Origin: Rhodococcus sp. P1Y
GTDB taxonomy: Bacteria; Actinomycetota; Actinomycetes; Mycobacteriales; Mycobacteriaceae
Direction of reading: 5' to 3'
Assembly: GCF_003641205.1 (NCBI RefSeq)
Contig: NZ_CP032762.1
Coordinates: 5,600,001-5,664,000, forward strand
Length of the DNA: 64,000 nucleotides
Below the pieces are notes generated by a model, which worked only from the letters and a program-made list of their open reading frames with translations, ran no database searches and was not told the DNA's origin. This document shows, piece after piece, positions 1 to 8,353 of the stretch; positions within the stretch are counted from its first letter, which is position 1; each line of letters begins with the position of its first letter. Made by a program: the position numbers and the translations under genes.

Positions 1-60
1 GCGCGCGATGGTGATGAAGGGCAGGCCGTCGGGCGCGGTGACTGTGACGGGATTACTCAT
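1..60 (-). CDS. SRPBCC (AHSA1-like) domain protein, N-terminal fragment
   Basis: Only the first 20 codons are inside the window. They read MSNPVTVTAPDGLPFITIAR, which resembles the start of AHSA1/SRPBCC-type proteins. The ATG at 60 overlaps the TAA stop of the ArsR gene by 8 bp, so the two are translationally coupled. ArsR-type regulators are often paired with SRPBCC proteins in actinobacteria, which supports the family call. The body of the protein lies outside the window, so the function is unverified. Confidence 0.55.
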   Translation of the reverse strand, partial: MSNPVTVTAPDGLPFITIAR

Positions 61-388
61 CGTCTTCCTCTTTCAGGTTGGCCAGCAGCCCGTCGAGCTT
101 CCTGAACTGCTGTTCGTGGATGATGCGGTATTTGTCGATCCATGCGGTGAGCTCTTCGAGCCGTCCCGAGTCGAGATGGACGGGTCGACGCTGGGCATCG
201 CGGGACCGAGTGACCAGGCCTGCGTTCTCGAGCACCTGGATGTGTCGAGACACCGCCTGTTTGCTGATATCGAACGGTTCGGCCAGGTCGTTGACCGTCT
301 GCGGTCCACGACTGAGCCGAGCAACAATTGCCCGGCGAACCGGGTCTGCGAGTGCCATGAAGGCTTCGTCCAGACCGGATCCGCTCAT
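53..388 (-). CDS. ArsR-family winged-helix transcriptional repressor
   Basis: This 111-residue protein fits the ArsR/SmtB winged-helix family. It begins with the typical LADPVRRAIVARLSRGP helix and has a recognition segment FDISKQAVSRHIQVLENAGLV followed by a wing. There is no cysteine-based metal site, which points to the non-metal subgroup usually found beside an SRPBCC partner. I chose the ATG at 388 because an AAAGGAG ribosome site lies 10 bases upstream; the TTG three codons earlier is too close to it. It is cotranscribed with the SRPBCC gene and divergent from the mnh operon. It probably represses its own operon, but the ligand is unknown. Confidence 0.85.
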   Translation of the reverse strand: MSGSGLDEAFMALADPVRRAIVARLSRGPQTVNDLAEPFDISKQAVSRHIQVLENAGLVTRSRDAQRRPVHLDSGRLEELTAWIDKYRIIHEQQFRKLDGLLANLKEEDDE

Positions 389-390
389 TA

Positions 391-422
391 TCAACAAACT
401 CCTTTATCAATGGATCTGTTGA
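391..422. promoter_or_regulatory. Candidate ArsR operator (inverted repeat)
   Basis: The half sites TCAACA (391-396) and TGTTGA (417-422) form an inverted repeat just upstream of the ArsR start and across its Shine-Dalgarno region. Position and symmetry suit autoregulation. This is inferred from one site only. Confidence 0.35.
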
Positions 423-642
423 TTACAGTACGACGGCCCTGCTGCAGCGTCAAGCACACGTCCAATTTGTACCGAATGTCAGCGAGTCGGGGCCGCAAAG
501 TAGGATGGAGTGAACTTATACTCGCCGGCCCAGCACACGGCTCGCGAGCATATTTTTCGATTGTTCGCCTACTCGACGCCGCCCAACTTTCCACCGCGAC
601 CCCCACTGGGGCAGTCGCAACCAGAGACGACGGAGTATCTTT

Positions 643-3486
643 TTGCTCGCTATCTTGATAGCGCACACGGTCGCGGCCGTGTTCGCGCCGCTATTGGTCC
701 GCTGGTGGGGCCGCAACGCATTCTTCCCTCTAGCGCTCGTACCGCTCGCGAGCCTCGTCTGGGTGTTCGCCAATTGGAACACCGAGCAGTCCTTGGACAT
801 CGAATGGGTCCCTGGTCTGTCCATGAACTTCGACATGCGGTTCGATTCGCTCGCTGCGATCATGTCGCTACTCGTCCTGGGCATCGGCGCGCTGATTCTG
901 GTGTACTGCGCCCGATACTTCGAGGACGACGAACCGCGCCTGGGCATCTTCGCTGCCGAGATGGTGGCATTCTCCGGCGCGATGTTCGGCCTCATCACCA
1001 GCGACAACATGCTAGTTCTGTACATCTTCTGGGAAATCACGACCGTCCTGTCGTTCCTCCTCGTCGGTCACTATGCCGAACGCGCATCGTCGCGCCGCGC
1101 AGCAACCCAGGCACTGCTGGTAACGACGGCAGGCGGGCTCGCAATGCTCGTCGGCATCATCATCCTCGGTCAGGTCGCGGGCAGCTACAACCTCTCCGAG
1201 ATCATCGCCGATGCCCCGTCCGGCTGGCTTCCCGGTGTCGCGATCGTCTTGATCCTCGTCGGTGCGCTCTCGAAGTCCGCCATCGTCCCCCTGCACTTCT
1301 GGCTGCCTGGCGCGATGGCCGCGCCGACTCCCGTCAGCGGTTACCTGCACGCCGCTGCCATGGTCAAGGCCGGCATCTACCTGGTTGCGCGCCTCGCGCC
1401 CGGGTTCGCGGATTCAGGACCGTGGCGAGCGACGATCATCACCCTCGGACTGCTGTCGATGATCCTTGCGGGCTGGCGAGCGTTGCGCGCGTTCGACCTC
1501 AAACTGATCCTGGCTTTCGGAACGGTGAGTCAGCTCGGCTTCCTGATGGTGCTCGTCGGAATCGGCACCGAGAAGGCAATGCTGGCCGGCTTGACCATGG
1601 TCATTGCGCACGCGATGTTCAAAGCCGCGCTGTTCATGGTTGTCGGCATCATCGATCACACCACCGGTACCCGCGATATTCGCAAGCTCGCGCACCTCGG
1701 CAAGAAGGTGCCGATACTCGGCGGAATCGCCGCGTTGGCTGCGGCCAGCATGGCGGGCCTCCCGCCGTTCCTCGGGTTCGTCGGCAAGGAGACCGCGTTG
1801 TCCGCGGTGATCGGAACGCCCGCACTGAACCCGACCGTCAGCGTTCTCGTGGTCATCGGCCTGGTTGTCGGATCGATCCTGACCGTCACCTACAGCATCC
1901 GCTTCGTCTGGGGCGCCTTCGGCCGCAAGCAACTCAAGCGCCCGAGCCCGGCCGTGAAGAACATGCACGCACCCTCGGCGCTGTTCCTCGCGGCACCGGC
2001 CTTCCTCGCGGTTCTCGGCGCGGTTGCAGGCATCTTCTCCCCCGTCGTCGACCACATCGTCAGTCCGTACGCACGGACAGTCGATTCCTACGGCCAGGCG
2101 GCGTACCACCTCGCGCTGTGGCACGGTGTCAACCTGCCGCTCGGCCTCACGGTGATCGTCGTGACCGGCGGTGTCGGCCTGTTCGTCGCGCACCGCATGG
2201 TGAACCGACTCAAGTTCGAGCACCCGCCACTCGGCAACGCCGACCGGGTGTACGACTCGGTCCTCAAGGGCATGGACACCATCTCCATCCGCTTGACCGG
2301 AACCACACAGCGCGGATCGCTCCCCCTGACTCAGGGAACGATCCTGCTGACGCTGGTCCTGCTGCCGATTATCGTCCTCGCTGTCGGCGCCGAACCGGAT
2401 CTGGACTTCGTGCTGTTCGAGACCCCCATGCAGATCGTGGTGTCGCTCATCATGATCTCCGGCGCACTCGGTGCGACCGTCATGCGTAACCGACTCGCAA
2501 GCGTCGTCCTGGTCGGTCTCACCGGATACGGCTGCGGCGTCATCTTCGCCGTCCACGGAGCACCCGACCTCGCACTCACACAGTTCCTCGTCGAGACCCT
2601 GACTCTGGTCGTCTTCGTGCTGGTACTGAGGAAGCTGCCCGCCGAAGTCGACGATCGCGGCTCGGCCGGATCCCGTCTGCCGCGAGCTGTGCTGTCGATC
2701 GCCGTCGGTGCGACGGTCACCGTCCTGGGCGCCTTCGCGATGAACGCGCGCAACTCGACCCCGATCTCACTGCAGCTTCCCGATGCTGCGTACCTGCTCG
2801 GCGACGGCAAGAACATCGTCAACGTACTGCTCGTCGACATTCGCGCGTGGGACACGATGGGCGAGGTCTCGGTCCTTCTCGTGGCCGCGACCGGCGTCGC
2901 GAGCCTCGTGTTCCGCAACCGCCGGTTCGGTACCGCGCCGCGGGTGGCCGACGCCCCTGCGACGGGTGCGGACAACGGCATCGGTTCCGACACGACGTGG
3001 CTGCTCGGAGGCGATCTCATCGATCCACGACACCGATCGCTGGTGCTCGAGGTGACGACGAGGTTGATCTTCCCGACGATCATGGTTCTGTCCGTCTACT
3101 TCTTCTTCTCCGGCCACAACGCGCCGGGCGGCGGATTTGCGGGCGGCCTCACCGCGGGTCTCGCTCTCGTGCTGCGCTACCTCGCAGGTGGCCGGTACGA
3201 ACTCGGCGAAGCCGTCCCGATCGATGCAGGCAAGATCCTCGGCGCAGGCCTCGTGTTCGCCGTCGGCACCGCGATCTCGTCGATGTTCCTCGGTGCACCT
3301 GCGCTCTCGTCGGCCACGTTGGAATTGACGTTGCCGGTGCTCGGTGACATCAAGCTCGTCACCGCATTGTTCTTCGACCTCGGGGTGTATCTCATCGTGG
3401 TCGGTCTCGTACTCGACGTTCTCCGAAGCCTCGGTGCTCGTCTCGACGCTCAGGTGGAAATGCAGAGCCAGGTGAATGCCCGATGA
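643..3486 (+). CDS. mnhA: Na+/H+ antiporter subunit A (MnhA/MrpA, fused to MnhB-like domain)
   Basis: This is the large membrane subunit of the Mrp multisubunit monovalent cation/proton antiporter, related to the NuoL family of complex I. The 947-residue protein is hydrophobic throughout. It contains the proton-antiporter core (for example SKSAIVPLHFWLPGAMAAPT and FKAALFMVVG) and, near residue 825, the MnhB-type motif HNAPGGGFAGG, so A and B are fused as is usual in actinobacteria. The TTG start at 643 is preceded by GGAG with a 7-base spacer. It is the first gene of mnhA-C-D-E-F-G; each later gene overlaps its predecessor by 4 bp. The expected role is Na+ or K+ extrusion and pH homeostasis. 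Confidence 0.95.
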   Translation: MLAILIAHTVAAVFAPLLVRWWGRNAFFPLALVPLASLVWVFANWNTEQSLDIEWVPGLSMNFDMRFDSLAAIMSLLVLGIGALILVYCARYFEDDEPRLGIFAAEMVAFSGAMFGLITSDNMLVLYIFWEITTVLSFLLVGHYAERASSRRAATQALLVTTAGGLAMLVGIIILGQVAGSYNLSEIIADAPSGWLPGVAIVLILVGALSKSAIVPLHFWLPGAMAAPTPVSGYLHAAAMVKAGIYLVARLAPGFADSGPWRATIITLGLLSMILAGWRALRAFDLKLILAFGTVSQLGFLMVLVGIGTEKAMLAGLTMVIAHAMFKAALFMVVGIIDHTTGTRDIRKLAHLGKKVPILGGIAALAAASMAGLPPFLGFVGKETALSAVIGTPALNPTVSVLVVIGLVVGSILTVTYSIRFVWGAFGRKQLKRPSPAVKNMHAPSALFLAAPAFLAVLGAVAGIFSPVVDHIVSPYARTVDSYGQAAYHLALWHGVNLPLGLTVIVVTGGVGLFVAHRMVNRLKFEHPPLGNADRVYDSVLKGMDTISIRLTGTTQRGSLPLTQGTILLTLVLLPIIVLAVGAEPDLDFVLFETPMQIVVSLIMISGALGATVMRNRLASVVLVGLTGYGCGVIFAVHGAPDLALTQFLVETLTLVVFVLVLRKLPAEVDDRGSAGSRLPRAVLSIAVGATVTVLGAFAMNARNSTPISLQLPDAAYLLGDGKNIVNVLLVDIRAWDTMGEVSVLLVAATGVASLVFRNRRFGTAPRVADAPATGADNGIGSDTTWLLGGDLIDPRHRSLVLEVTTRLIFPTIMVLSVYFFFSGHNAPGGGFAGGLTAGLALVLRYLAGGRYELGEAVPIDAGKILGAGLVFAVGTAISSMFLGAPALSSATLELTLPVLGDIKLVTALFFDLGVYLIVVGLVLDVLRSLGARLDAQVEMQSQVNAR

Positions 3487-4112
3487 CCGCGAATCTCGGA
3501 ATGCTGATCGTGGTGGGCATTCTCGTCGCGAGCGGCGTGTACCTACTGCTCGAGCGTTCGATCACCAAGATGCTGTTGGGGTTGCTGCTGTTCGGTAACG
3601 GCGTCAACATTCTGATCCTCACCGTCGGCGGCCCTCCTGGTACTCCGCCGATAGTCGGCAGGACCACCTCGATCCACGAGACCATGGCAGATCCGTTGGC
3701 GCAGGCGATGATTCTCACTGCCATCGTCATCACCATGGGCATCGCGGCGTTCGTCCTCGCCCTCGCCTACCGCTCCTTCACGCTCAACACCAAGGACGAC
3801 GTCGAGAACGACCCCGAGGACACCAAGGTCTCCAAGCGTCGCTCGATGGCCGAGATGCCGGACCGAGATCGCTCGGACGACCCCGTCACCGGCGAACCGA
3901 GCTTCAGCGGTGACGCATTCGACTCACGGGGCAATCCCATACCGATCGAGGAATTGAAGAACATCGAAGATCTCGAATGCTACGAGGATCTGCACGAGGG
4001 CGACTTCGACGATGACGACGACGAACCCGACATGAGGGGTCTCGACGGCATCGACAGTGCAGTGGAAGACAAGCCGGCAGAGCGCCAAGCGAAGAAGGGA
4101 GACAAGAAGTGA
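3483..4112 (+). CDS. mnhC: Na+/H+ antiporter subunit C (MnhC) with acidic C-terminal tail
   Basis: The first 110 or so residues are a NuoK-like MnhC subunit with three membrane helices and the motif LLLFGNGVNILILTVGG. The family is usually 110-120 residues long, but this protein has 209. The extra 95 residues are hydrophilic and strongly acidic, with a run of aspartates near residues 178-185. Extended MnhC tails are seen in other actinobacteria; their function is not known to me. The ATG overlaps the mnhA stop by 4 bp. Confidence 0.93.
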   Translation: MTANLGMLIVVGILVASGVYLLLERSITKMLLGLLLFGNGVNILILTVGGPPGTPPIVGRTTSIHETMADPLAQAMILTAIVITMGIAAFVLALAYRSFTLNTKDDVENDPEDTKVSKRRSMAEMPDRDRSDDPVTGEPSFSGDAFDSRGNPIPIEELKNIEDLECYEDLHEGDFDDDDDEPDMRGLDGIDSAVEDKPAERQAKKGDKK

Positions 4113-5776
4113 CCGTCTCCCCCGACGTCATCGACGTCCTCACCCCCCTGCCCGTATTGATCCCCCTGTTCGCTGCTGCTTTGACGCTCGTCGCAGGTAG
4201 GCGGCCGCGGGTTCAACGTTTCATCACCGTCGTCGCGTTGAGCGCCGTGGTCGCGGTGTCCGGCATGCTGCTCTATTTGGCCGACCGCGACGGCACGTCG
4301 GCACTGCAGGTCGGCGGCTGGGATTCCCCCATCGGAATTTCACTCGTGGTGGACCGGTTGTCGGCGATGATGCTGGTGGTCAGCGCGATCGTGCTGCTCG
4401 CCGTCATGGTGTACTCGATCGGCCAGGGCATCCGGGACGGCAACGAGAATCAGCCGGTCTCGATCTTCCTTCCGACCTATCTCGCGTTGACCGCAGGCAT
4501 CTGCAATGCTTTCCTCGCAGGCGACCTGTTCAACCTCTACGTCGGGTTCGAGGTTCTGCTGGCGGCGTCGTTCGTGCTCCTGACATTGGGTGCGAGCGCG
4601 GATCGTGTGCGCGCGGGCGTCTCCTACGTGATGGTGTCGATGGTGTCGTCCCTGATCTTCCTGATCGGCATCGCCCTCGTCTACGCCGCCACCGGAACAC
4701 TCAATCTCGCGCACATCGCAACTCGCCTCGACGACATCCCGACGGGCACGAGGACTGCAATCTTCGCGGTGCTGCTCGTCGCATTCGGAATCAAGGCGGC
4801 GGTGTTCCCACTGTCGACGTGGCTACCCGACTCCTATCCCACGGCGCCCGCACCGGTCACCGCAGTGTTCGCCGGCTTGCTGACGAAAGTCGGTGTGTAC
4901 GCCATCATTCGCGCCCACACACTGCTCTTTCCCGACGGTTCGCTCGACAACGTCCTCATGGTCTGCGGTCTGTTGACGATGCTCGTCGGCATCTTCGGCT
5001 CGATAGCGCAGAGCGACATAAAACGTCTGCTGTCGTTCACCCTCGTCAGCCATATCGGCTACATGGTGTTCGGCGTCGCACTGTCCACTCAGTCCGGGCT
5101 GTCGGGCGCGATCTACTATGTCGCGCACCACATCATCGTGCAGACCACACTGTTCCTGGTCGTAGGACTCATCGAACGGCAAGCAGGCTCCTCGTCACTG
5201 AGGCGTCTCGGCGGACTCGCCGCGGCTAGCCCGGTGCTCGCGATCGTGTTCCTGGTCCCGGCACTGAACCTCGGTGGCATTCCGCCGTTCTCGGGCTTCA
5301 TCGGGAAGGTCGCGCTCCTGCAGGCCGGTAGCGCACAGGGCAGCGTGCTGGCATGGATTCTCGTCGCGGGCGGCACGGTCACCAGCCTGCTGACGCTGTA
5401 CGTCGTGGCCCGTGTCTGGACCAAGGCGTTCTGGCGAGCTCGCGCCGATGCCCCCGAGGGCGGCCTCGCCGACAACAGCCCGTCGGCGCTGCTCGACGAT
5501 TCGTCGGATATCCAACTCGCAGACCGCGAGGACGTGGGCCGCATGCCGGCCTTCATGCTGATCCCGACGGTCGGTCTCGTGATCGTCGGACTAGCGCTGA
5601 CGGTCTTCGCGGGACGAATCATCGACATCAGCGACCGGGCTGCAGCCGATCTTCGCGACAGGTCGGTCTACATCGACGCCGTCCGCGGGGCGGAATTCGT
5701 CGGAGACGAAGCACAGGCTTCAGTCGTCGGAGACAACACCGTCGATCGGATTGCCGGAGAGGAGGCGGGCAAATGA
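4109..5776 (+). CDS. mnhD: Na+/H+ antiporter subunit D (MnhD)
   Basis: This 555-residue polytopic protein belongs to the NuoM/NuoN proton-antiporter family. Characteristic segments include NLYVGFEVLLAASFVLL, the proton-channel helix KAAVFPLSTWLPDSYPTAPA and LNLGGIPPFSGFIGK. With MnhA it forms the ion-translocating core of the Mrp complex. The GTG start overlaps mnhC, and the stop overlaps the mnhE start through ATGA. About 40 hydrophilic residues follow the last helix, a modest extension. Confidence 0.95.
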   Translation: MTVSPDVIDVLTPLPVLIPLFAAALTLVAGRRPRVQRFITVVALSAVVAVSGMLLYLADRDGTSALQVGGWDSPIGISLVVDRLSAMMLVVSAIVLLAVMVYSIGQGIRDGNENQPVSIFLPTYLALTAGICNAFLAGDLFNLYVGFEVLLAASFVLLTLGASADRVRAGVSYVMVSMVSSLIFLIGIALVYAATGTLNLAHIATRLDDIPTGTRTAIFAVLLVAFGIKAAVFPLSTWLPDSYPTAPAPVTAVFAGLLTKVGVYAIIRAHTLLFPDGSLDNVLMVCGLLTMLVGIFGSIAQSDIKRLLSFTLVSHIGYMVFGVALSTQSGLSGAIYYVAHHIIVQTTLFLVVGLIERQAGSSSLRRLGGLAAASPVLAIVFLVPALNLGGIPPFSGFIGKVALLQAGSAQGSVLAWILVAGGTVTSLLTLYVVARVWTKAFWRARADAPEGGLADNSPSALLDDSSDIQLADREDVGRMPAFMLIPTVGLVIVGLALTVFAGRIIDISDRAAADLRDRSVYIDAVRGAEFVGDEAQASVVGDNTVDRIAGEEAGK

Positions 5777-6420
5777 AGTATCTGAACCGCTTTCTGCTGC
5801 TCAGACTGTGGACGCTGGCCTGGCTCACCGCGGTGTGGGTGTTGTTGTGGGGCAACGTGAGTGCCGCGAACATCCTGGGCGGCATTGCCGTCGGCCTCGG
5901 CATCATGGTGTTCCTTCCGCTCCCCAAGGTCCCCGTCGAGGGCCGCATCCACTTGCTGTCGCTCGTTCGTCTCATCGGCGTATTTCTGTACTACGCAGTG
6001 GAATCGAGCGTCAACGTCGCATGGTTGGCGATCAGGCCCAAGGCACCGCCGGTCACGGGCGTTCTCCGCTGCCGCATCGCGATCAAATCGGATCTGGTGT
6101 TGACGCTGTTCGTCGACGCCATGAATCTCGTGCCGGGCACCATGGTGCTCGAGATCGACCAGACTCGCAGGTTGCTCTACGTTCACGTACTGGACATGGG
6201 CAGCCAGAAGGCCGTGGACGGCTTCTACAAGTACGTCCGCACACTCGAGAAAAAGTTCATCGCAGCGTTCGAACGTGACTCCGACTGGAAGCCGAGTCCT
6301 TTGCACTTCCAGGAGTACGAGCGGTACCACGGAGTTCTCGGTGACGATATCGCGACACCCAGCGACGGGCGCCGCGACGACAAGAAGATCGACGACGAAC
6401 GAGAGGGGGACTGGACGTGA
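5773..6420 (+). CDS. mnhE: Na+/H+ antiporter subunit E (MnhE)
   Basis: This 215-residue protein matches MnhE. Two or three N-terminal helices include LTAVWVLLWGNVSAANILGG, followed by the conserved cytoplasmic part with SDLVLTLFVDAMNLVPGTMV and the downstream VLEID region. The C-terminal 45 residues are charged. The ATG at 5773 is set by the 4-bp ATGA overlap with mnhD; the open frame continues further upstream without a credible start. Confidence 0.93.
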   Translation: MKYLNRFLLLRLWTLAWLTAVWVLLWGNVSAANILGGIAVGLGIMVFLPLPKVPVEGRIHLLSLVRLIGVFLYYAVESSVNVAWLAIRPKAPPVTGVLRCRIAIKSDLVLTLFVDAMNLVPGTMVLEIDQTRRLLYVHVLDMGSQKAVDGFYKYVRTLEKKFIAAFERDSDWKPSPLHFQEYERYHGVLGDDIATPSDGRRDDKKIDDEREGDWT

Positions 6421-6674
6421 CCGTCGTACTCGCTGTCTCCGGCGTGCTGCTCGTCGCGGCAGCCATTCTGACCGCCTACCGCCTGCTCGACGGACCCAGC
6501 ACACTCGACCGACTCGTCGCGATGGACACGATTCTCGCGGTGTCGATGTGCGGCCTCGCTATCTGGTCGACCTACAGTCTCGACACGACGATCGTGCCTG
6601 CGATCGTCGCATTGTCGTTGGTCAGCTTCGTCGGTTCGGTCAGCGTCGCACGATTCAGAGTGAGGGACGAATGA
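6417..6674 (+). CDS. mnhF: Na+/H+ antiporter subunit F (MnhF)
   Basis: This is a small 85-residue membrane subunit with three helices and the signature YRLLDGPSTLDRLVAMDTIL. The GTG start overlaps the mnhE stop as GTGA. MnhF is an accessory subunit needed for assembly of the Mrp complex. Confidence 0.93.
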   Translation: MTVVLAVSGVLLVAAAILTAYRLLDGPSTLDRLVAMDTILAVSMCGLAIWSTYSLDTTIVPAIVALSLVSFVGSVSVARFRVRDE

Positions 6675-7000
6675 ACATGGTTCTGGAAGTGATCTCGGCG
6701 ATCTTCATCCTTCTCGGCGCGATTCTGGCTTTCACCGCCGCAGTGGGAATCGTCCGGTTCCCCGACACGCTCTCACGCATGCACGCGGCCACGAAGCCGC
6801 AGGTGGTGGGCCTGATTCTGGTGCTGACCGGTGCTGTCATCCAGCTGCGCGGCAGCGTGGATATCTGGATGTTGGTGCTGGTCGGGGTGTTCACGCTCGT
6901 GACGGCACCTGTTATCGCGCATACCGTGGGTCGGGTCGCCTACCGTGAGCAGCGTGGACGCGACGGACTTCTCATCGTCAACGAGATGGACGAGTCCTGA
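6671..7000 (+). CDS. mnhG: Na+/H+ antiporter subunit G (MnhG)
   Basis: This 109-residue, three-helix protein carries the MnhG signature VGIVRFPDTLSRMHAATKPQ. The ATG at 6671 overlaps mnhF by 4 bp and ends the operon. Its last 23 bp overlap the 3' end of the convergent PAP2 gene, so there is no space for a conventional terminator between them. Confidence 0.93.
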   Translation: MNMVLEVISAIFILLGAILAFTAAVGIVRFPDTLSRMHAATKPQVVGLILVLTGAVIQLRGSVDIWMLVLVGVFTLVTAPVIAHTVGRVAYREQRGRDGLLIVNEMDES

Positions 7001-8315
7001 CCGGTACGTCTCGGCCGCCCCAGGTGGCAAGGGCGGTTCCGGGTGCGGCGAAGAACGTCGCGTAGAACATTCCGACCACCGAACCCATCAGGATCAGAAT
7101 CGCCGGACCGAACAGTTCCGGATACGTTCCCATCGGCACGGCGAGGTAGCGGTAACTCAGCAGCAGCGTCAGCATCACCGCGGAGCCGTAGCCGACGAGC
7201 CGAATGCGCGCGGTGTCCCACCCGCGTTCCGGGTCGCGCAGAGTCGATTCCAGCGTCAGGCACAGCACGACGCCTGCAACCAGATCGACGCCGTAGTGGT
7301 AGCCGAAGCCGAGCGTCGCGGCGAGTGTGCACACGAGCCATGTCGTTCCGCCCAGACGAAGCCACCACGGCCCTGACCTGGAATGGACGAACAGACTCAG
7401 TGCCCACGCGGTGTGCAGGCTGGGCATGCAGTTGCGCGGCGTCTCGGTGTCGAACGGTATCTCGACGGGTGAGGTGTCGAACGGGACAACCCGTGGCCAC
7501 AGGTTGCCGACCTCGAATCCCTGGCCTGCGGGACCGAACGCGAACATGGGTCCGACGACGGGGAACAGGATGTAGAAGATCGGGCCGACGAGTCCGATGA
7601 GCAGGAACGTGCGCACCAGGTAGTGCGATGGCCACGCCCGCCCCGACGCCACACCGCGCAGTTGGTAGATGGCGATTGCAATGGCCGCGACCGGGAGCTG
7701 GATGTACACCCAGTGCAACACTGCGAAGGCTACGGGTCCGAGAACGTCGAGCCAGCCTCCGACGATCCACGACGGGTTCGCCAGCGCGTGGTCCGCCAAC
7801 TGGGCGTATTCGTCGAGAACATACGGTCTCACGATGGTGGTGATCTGGAGCCAGGCGTCCCCCGCCTTGGTTGCCAGAATCAACAACCCGCCGAGACAGA
7901 CGGACCGAATGCCGCTGAGATCCCGTCGCCAGACCGTGAAGGCTGCCAAACCGGCAAGCGCGATGACCGCGCCGTTTCCGACTGCGAACGGTCTGCCTGC
8001 GTCCAGACGTAGAACCACCCCGACCAGGTCGATCGCGACGGCCAGCGACAGCGCCCATACTCGGGTTCGGAAGTTGACGCCGACCAGAGCGAGCGCCAAA
8101 CCGCCCCATGGGACTGCCATCGATTTCGGAGTGCCCACGAAGTCGTTCCAAATGCTCGGAACGGGACCGGGAAAACCGTGGACCCCGGCCGCGATCTGCA
8201 ACGATCCGAGGAAAACGAGCACCACGCCTGCTCCGACGCCATACCACCGTAGTGCTCCAGGTGCCGCTCGCGCGACACGTGTAAGCCTCTCGTCCCCCTG
8301 AAGCACGCCGTTCAT
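6978..8315 (-). CDS. PAP2-superfamily membrane phosphatase/phosphotransferase
   Basis: This is a 445-residue integral membrane protein with about ten hydrophobic segments. The catalytic PAP2 signatures lie near the C-terminus: CMPSLHTAW with the active histidine at about residue 301, and GYHYGVDLVAG with histidine 340 and aspartate 344. The family includes lipid phosphatases and inositol-phosphoryl transferases; the long N-terminal membrane part resembles the PAP2_3 subgroup. A role in cell-envelope phospholipid or lipoglycan metabolism is likely, but the substrate cannot be told. It is convergent with mnhG. Confidence 0.8.
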   Translation of the reverse strand: MNGVLQGDERLTRVARAAPGALRWYGVGAGVVLVFLGSLQIAAGVHGFPGPVPSIWNDFVGTPKSMAVPWGGLALALVGVNFRTRVWALSLAVAIDLVGVVLRLDAGRPFAVGNGAVIALAGLAAFTVWRRDLSGIRSVCLGGLLILATKAGDAWLQITTIVRPYVLDEYAQLADHALANPSWIVGGWLDVLGPVAFAVLHWVYIQLPVAAIAIAIYQLRGVASGRAWPSHYLVRTFLLIGLVGPIFYILFPVVGPMFAFGPAGQGFEVGNLWPRVVPFDTSPVEIPFDTETPRNCMPSLHTAWALSLFVHSRSGPWWLRLGGTTWLVCTLAATLGFGYHYGVDLVAGVVLCLTLESTLRDPERGWDTARIRLVGYGSAVMLTLLLSYRYLAVPMGTYPELFGPAILILMGSVVGMFYATFFAAPGTALATWGGRDVPVRTRPSR

Positions 8316-8353
8316 AGTAAACGGTAAATGAACGACCGATTACATCGAAGCGA

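Noticed and set aside
510..2489. A long alternative open frame across mnhA
   Set aside because: Its translation is arginine- and proline-rich with no domain pattern and lies wholly over the clearly coding mnhA frame; it is a shadow caused by high GC.
1414..2556. Long antisense open frame opposite mnhA
   Set aside because: Composition (Asp/Arg/Gln-rich, no hydrophobic core) is that of antisense to a membrane protein; no ribosome site.
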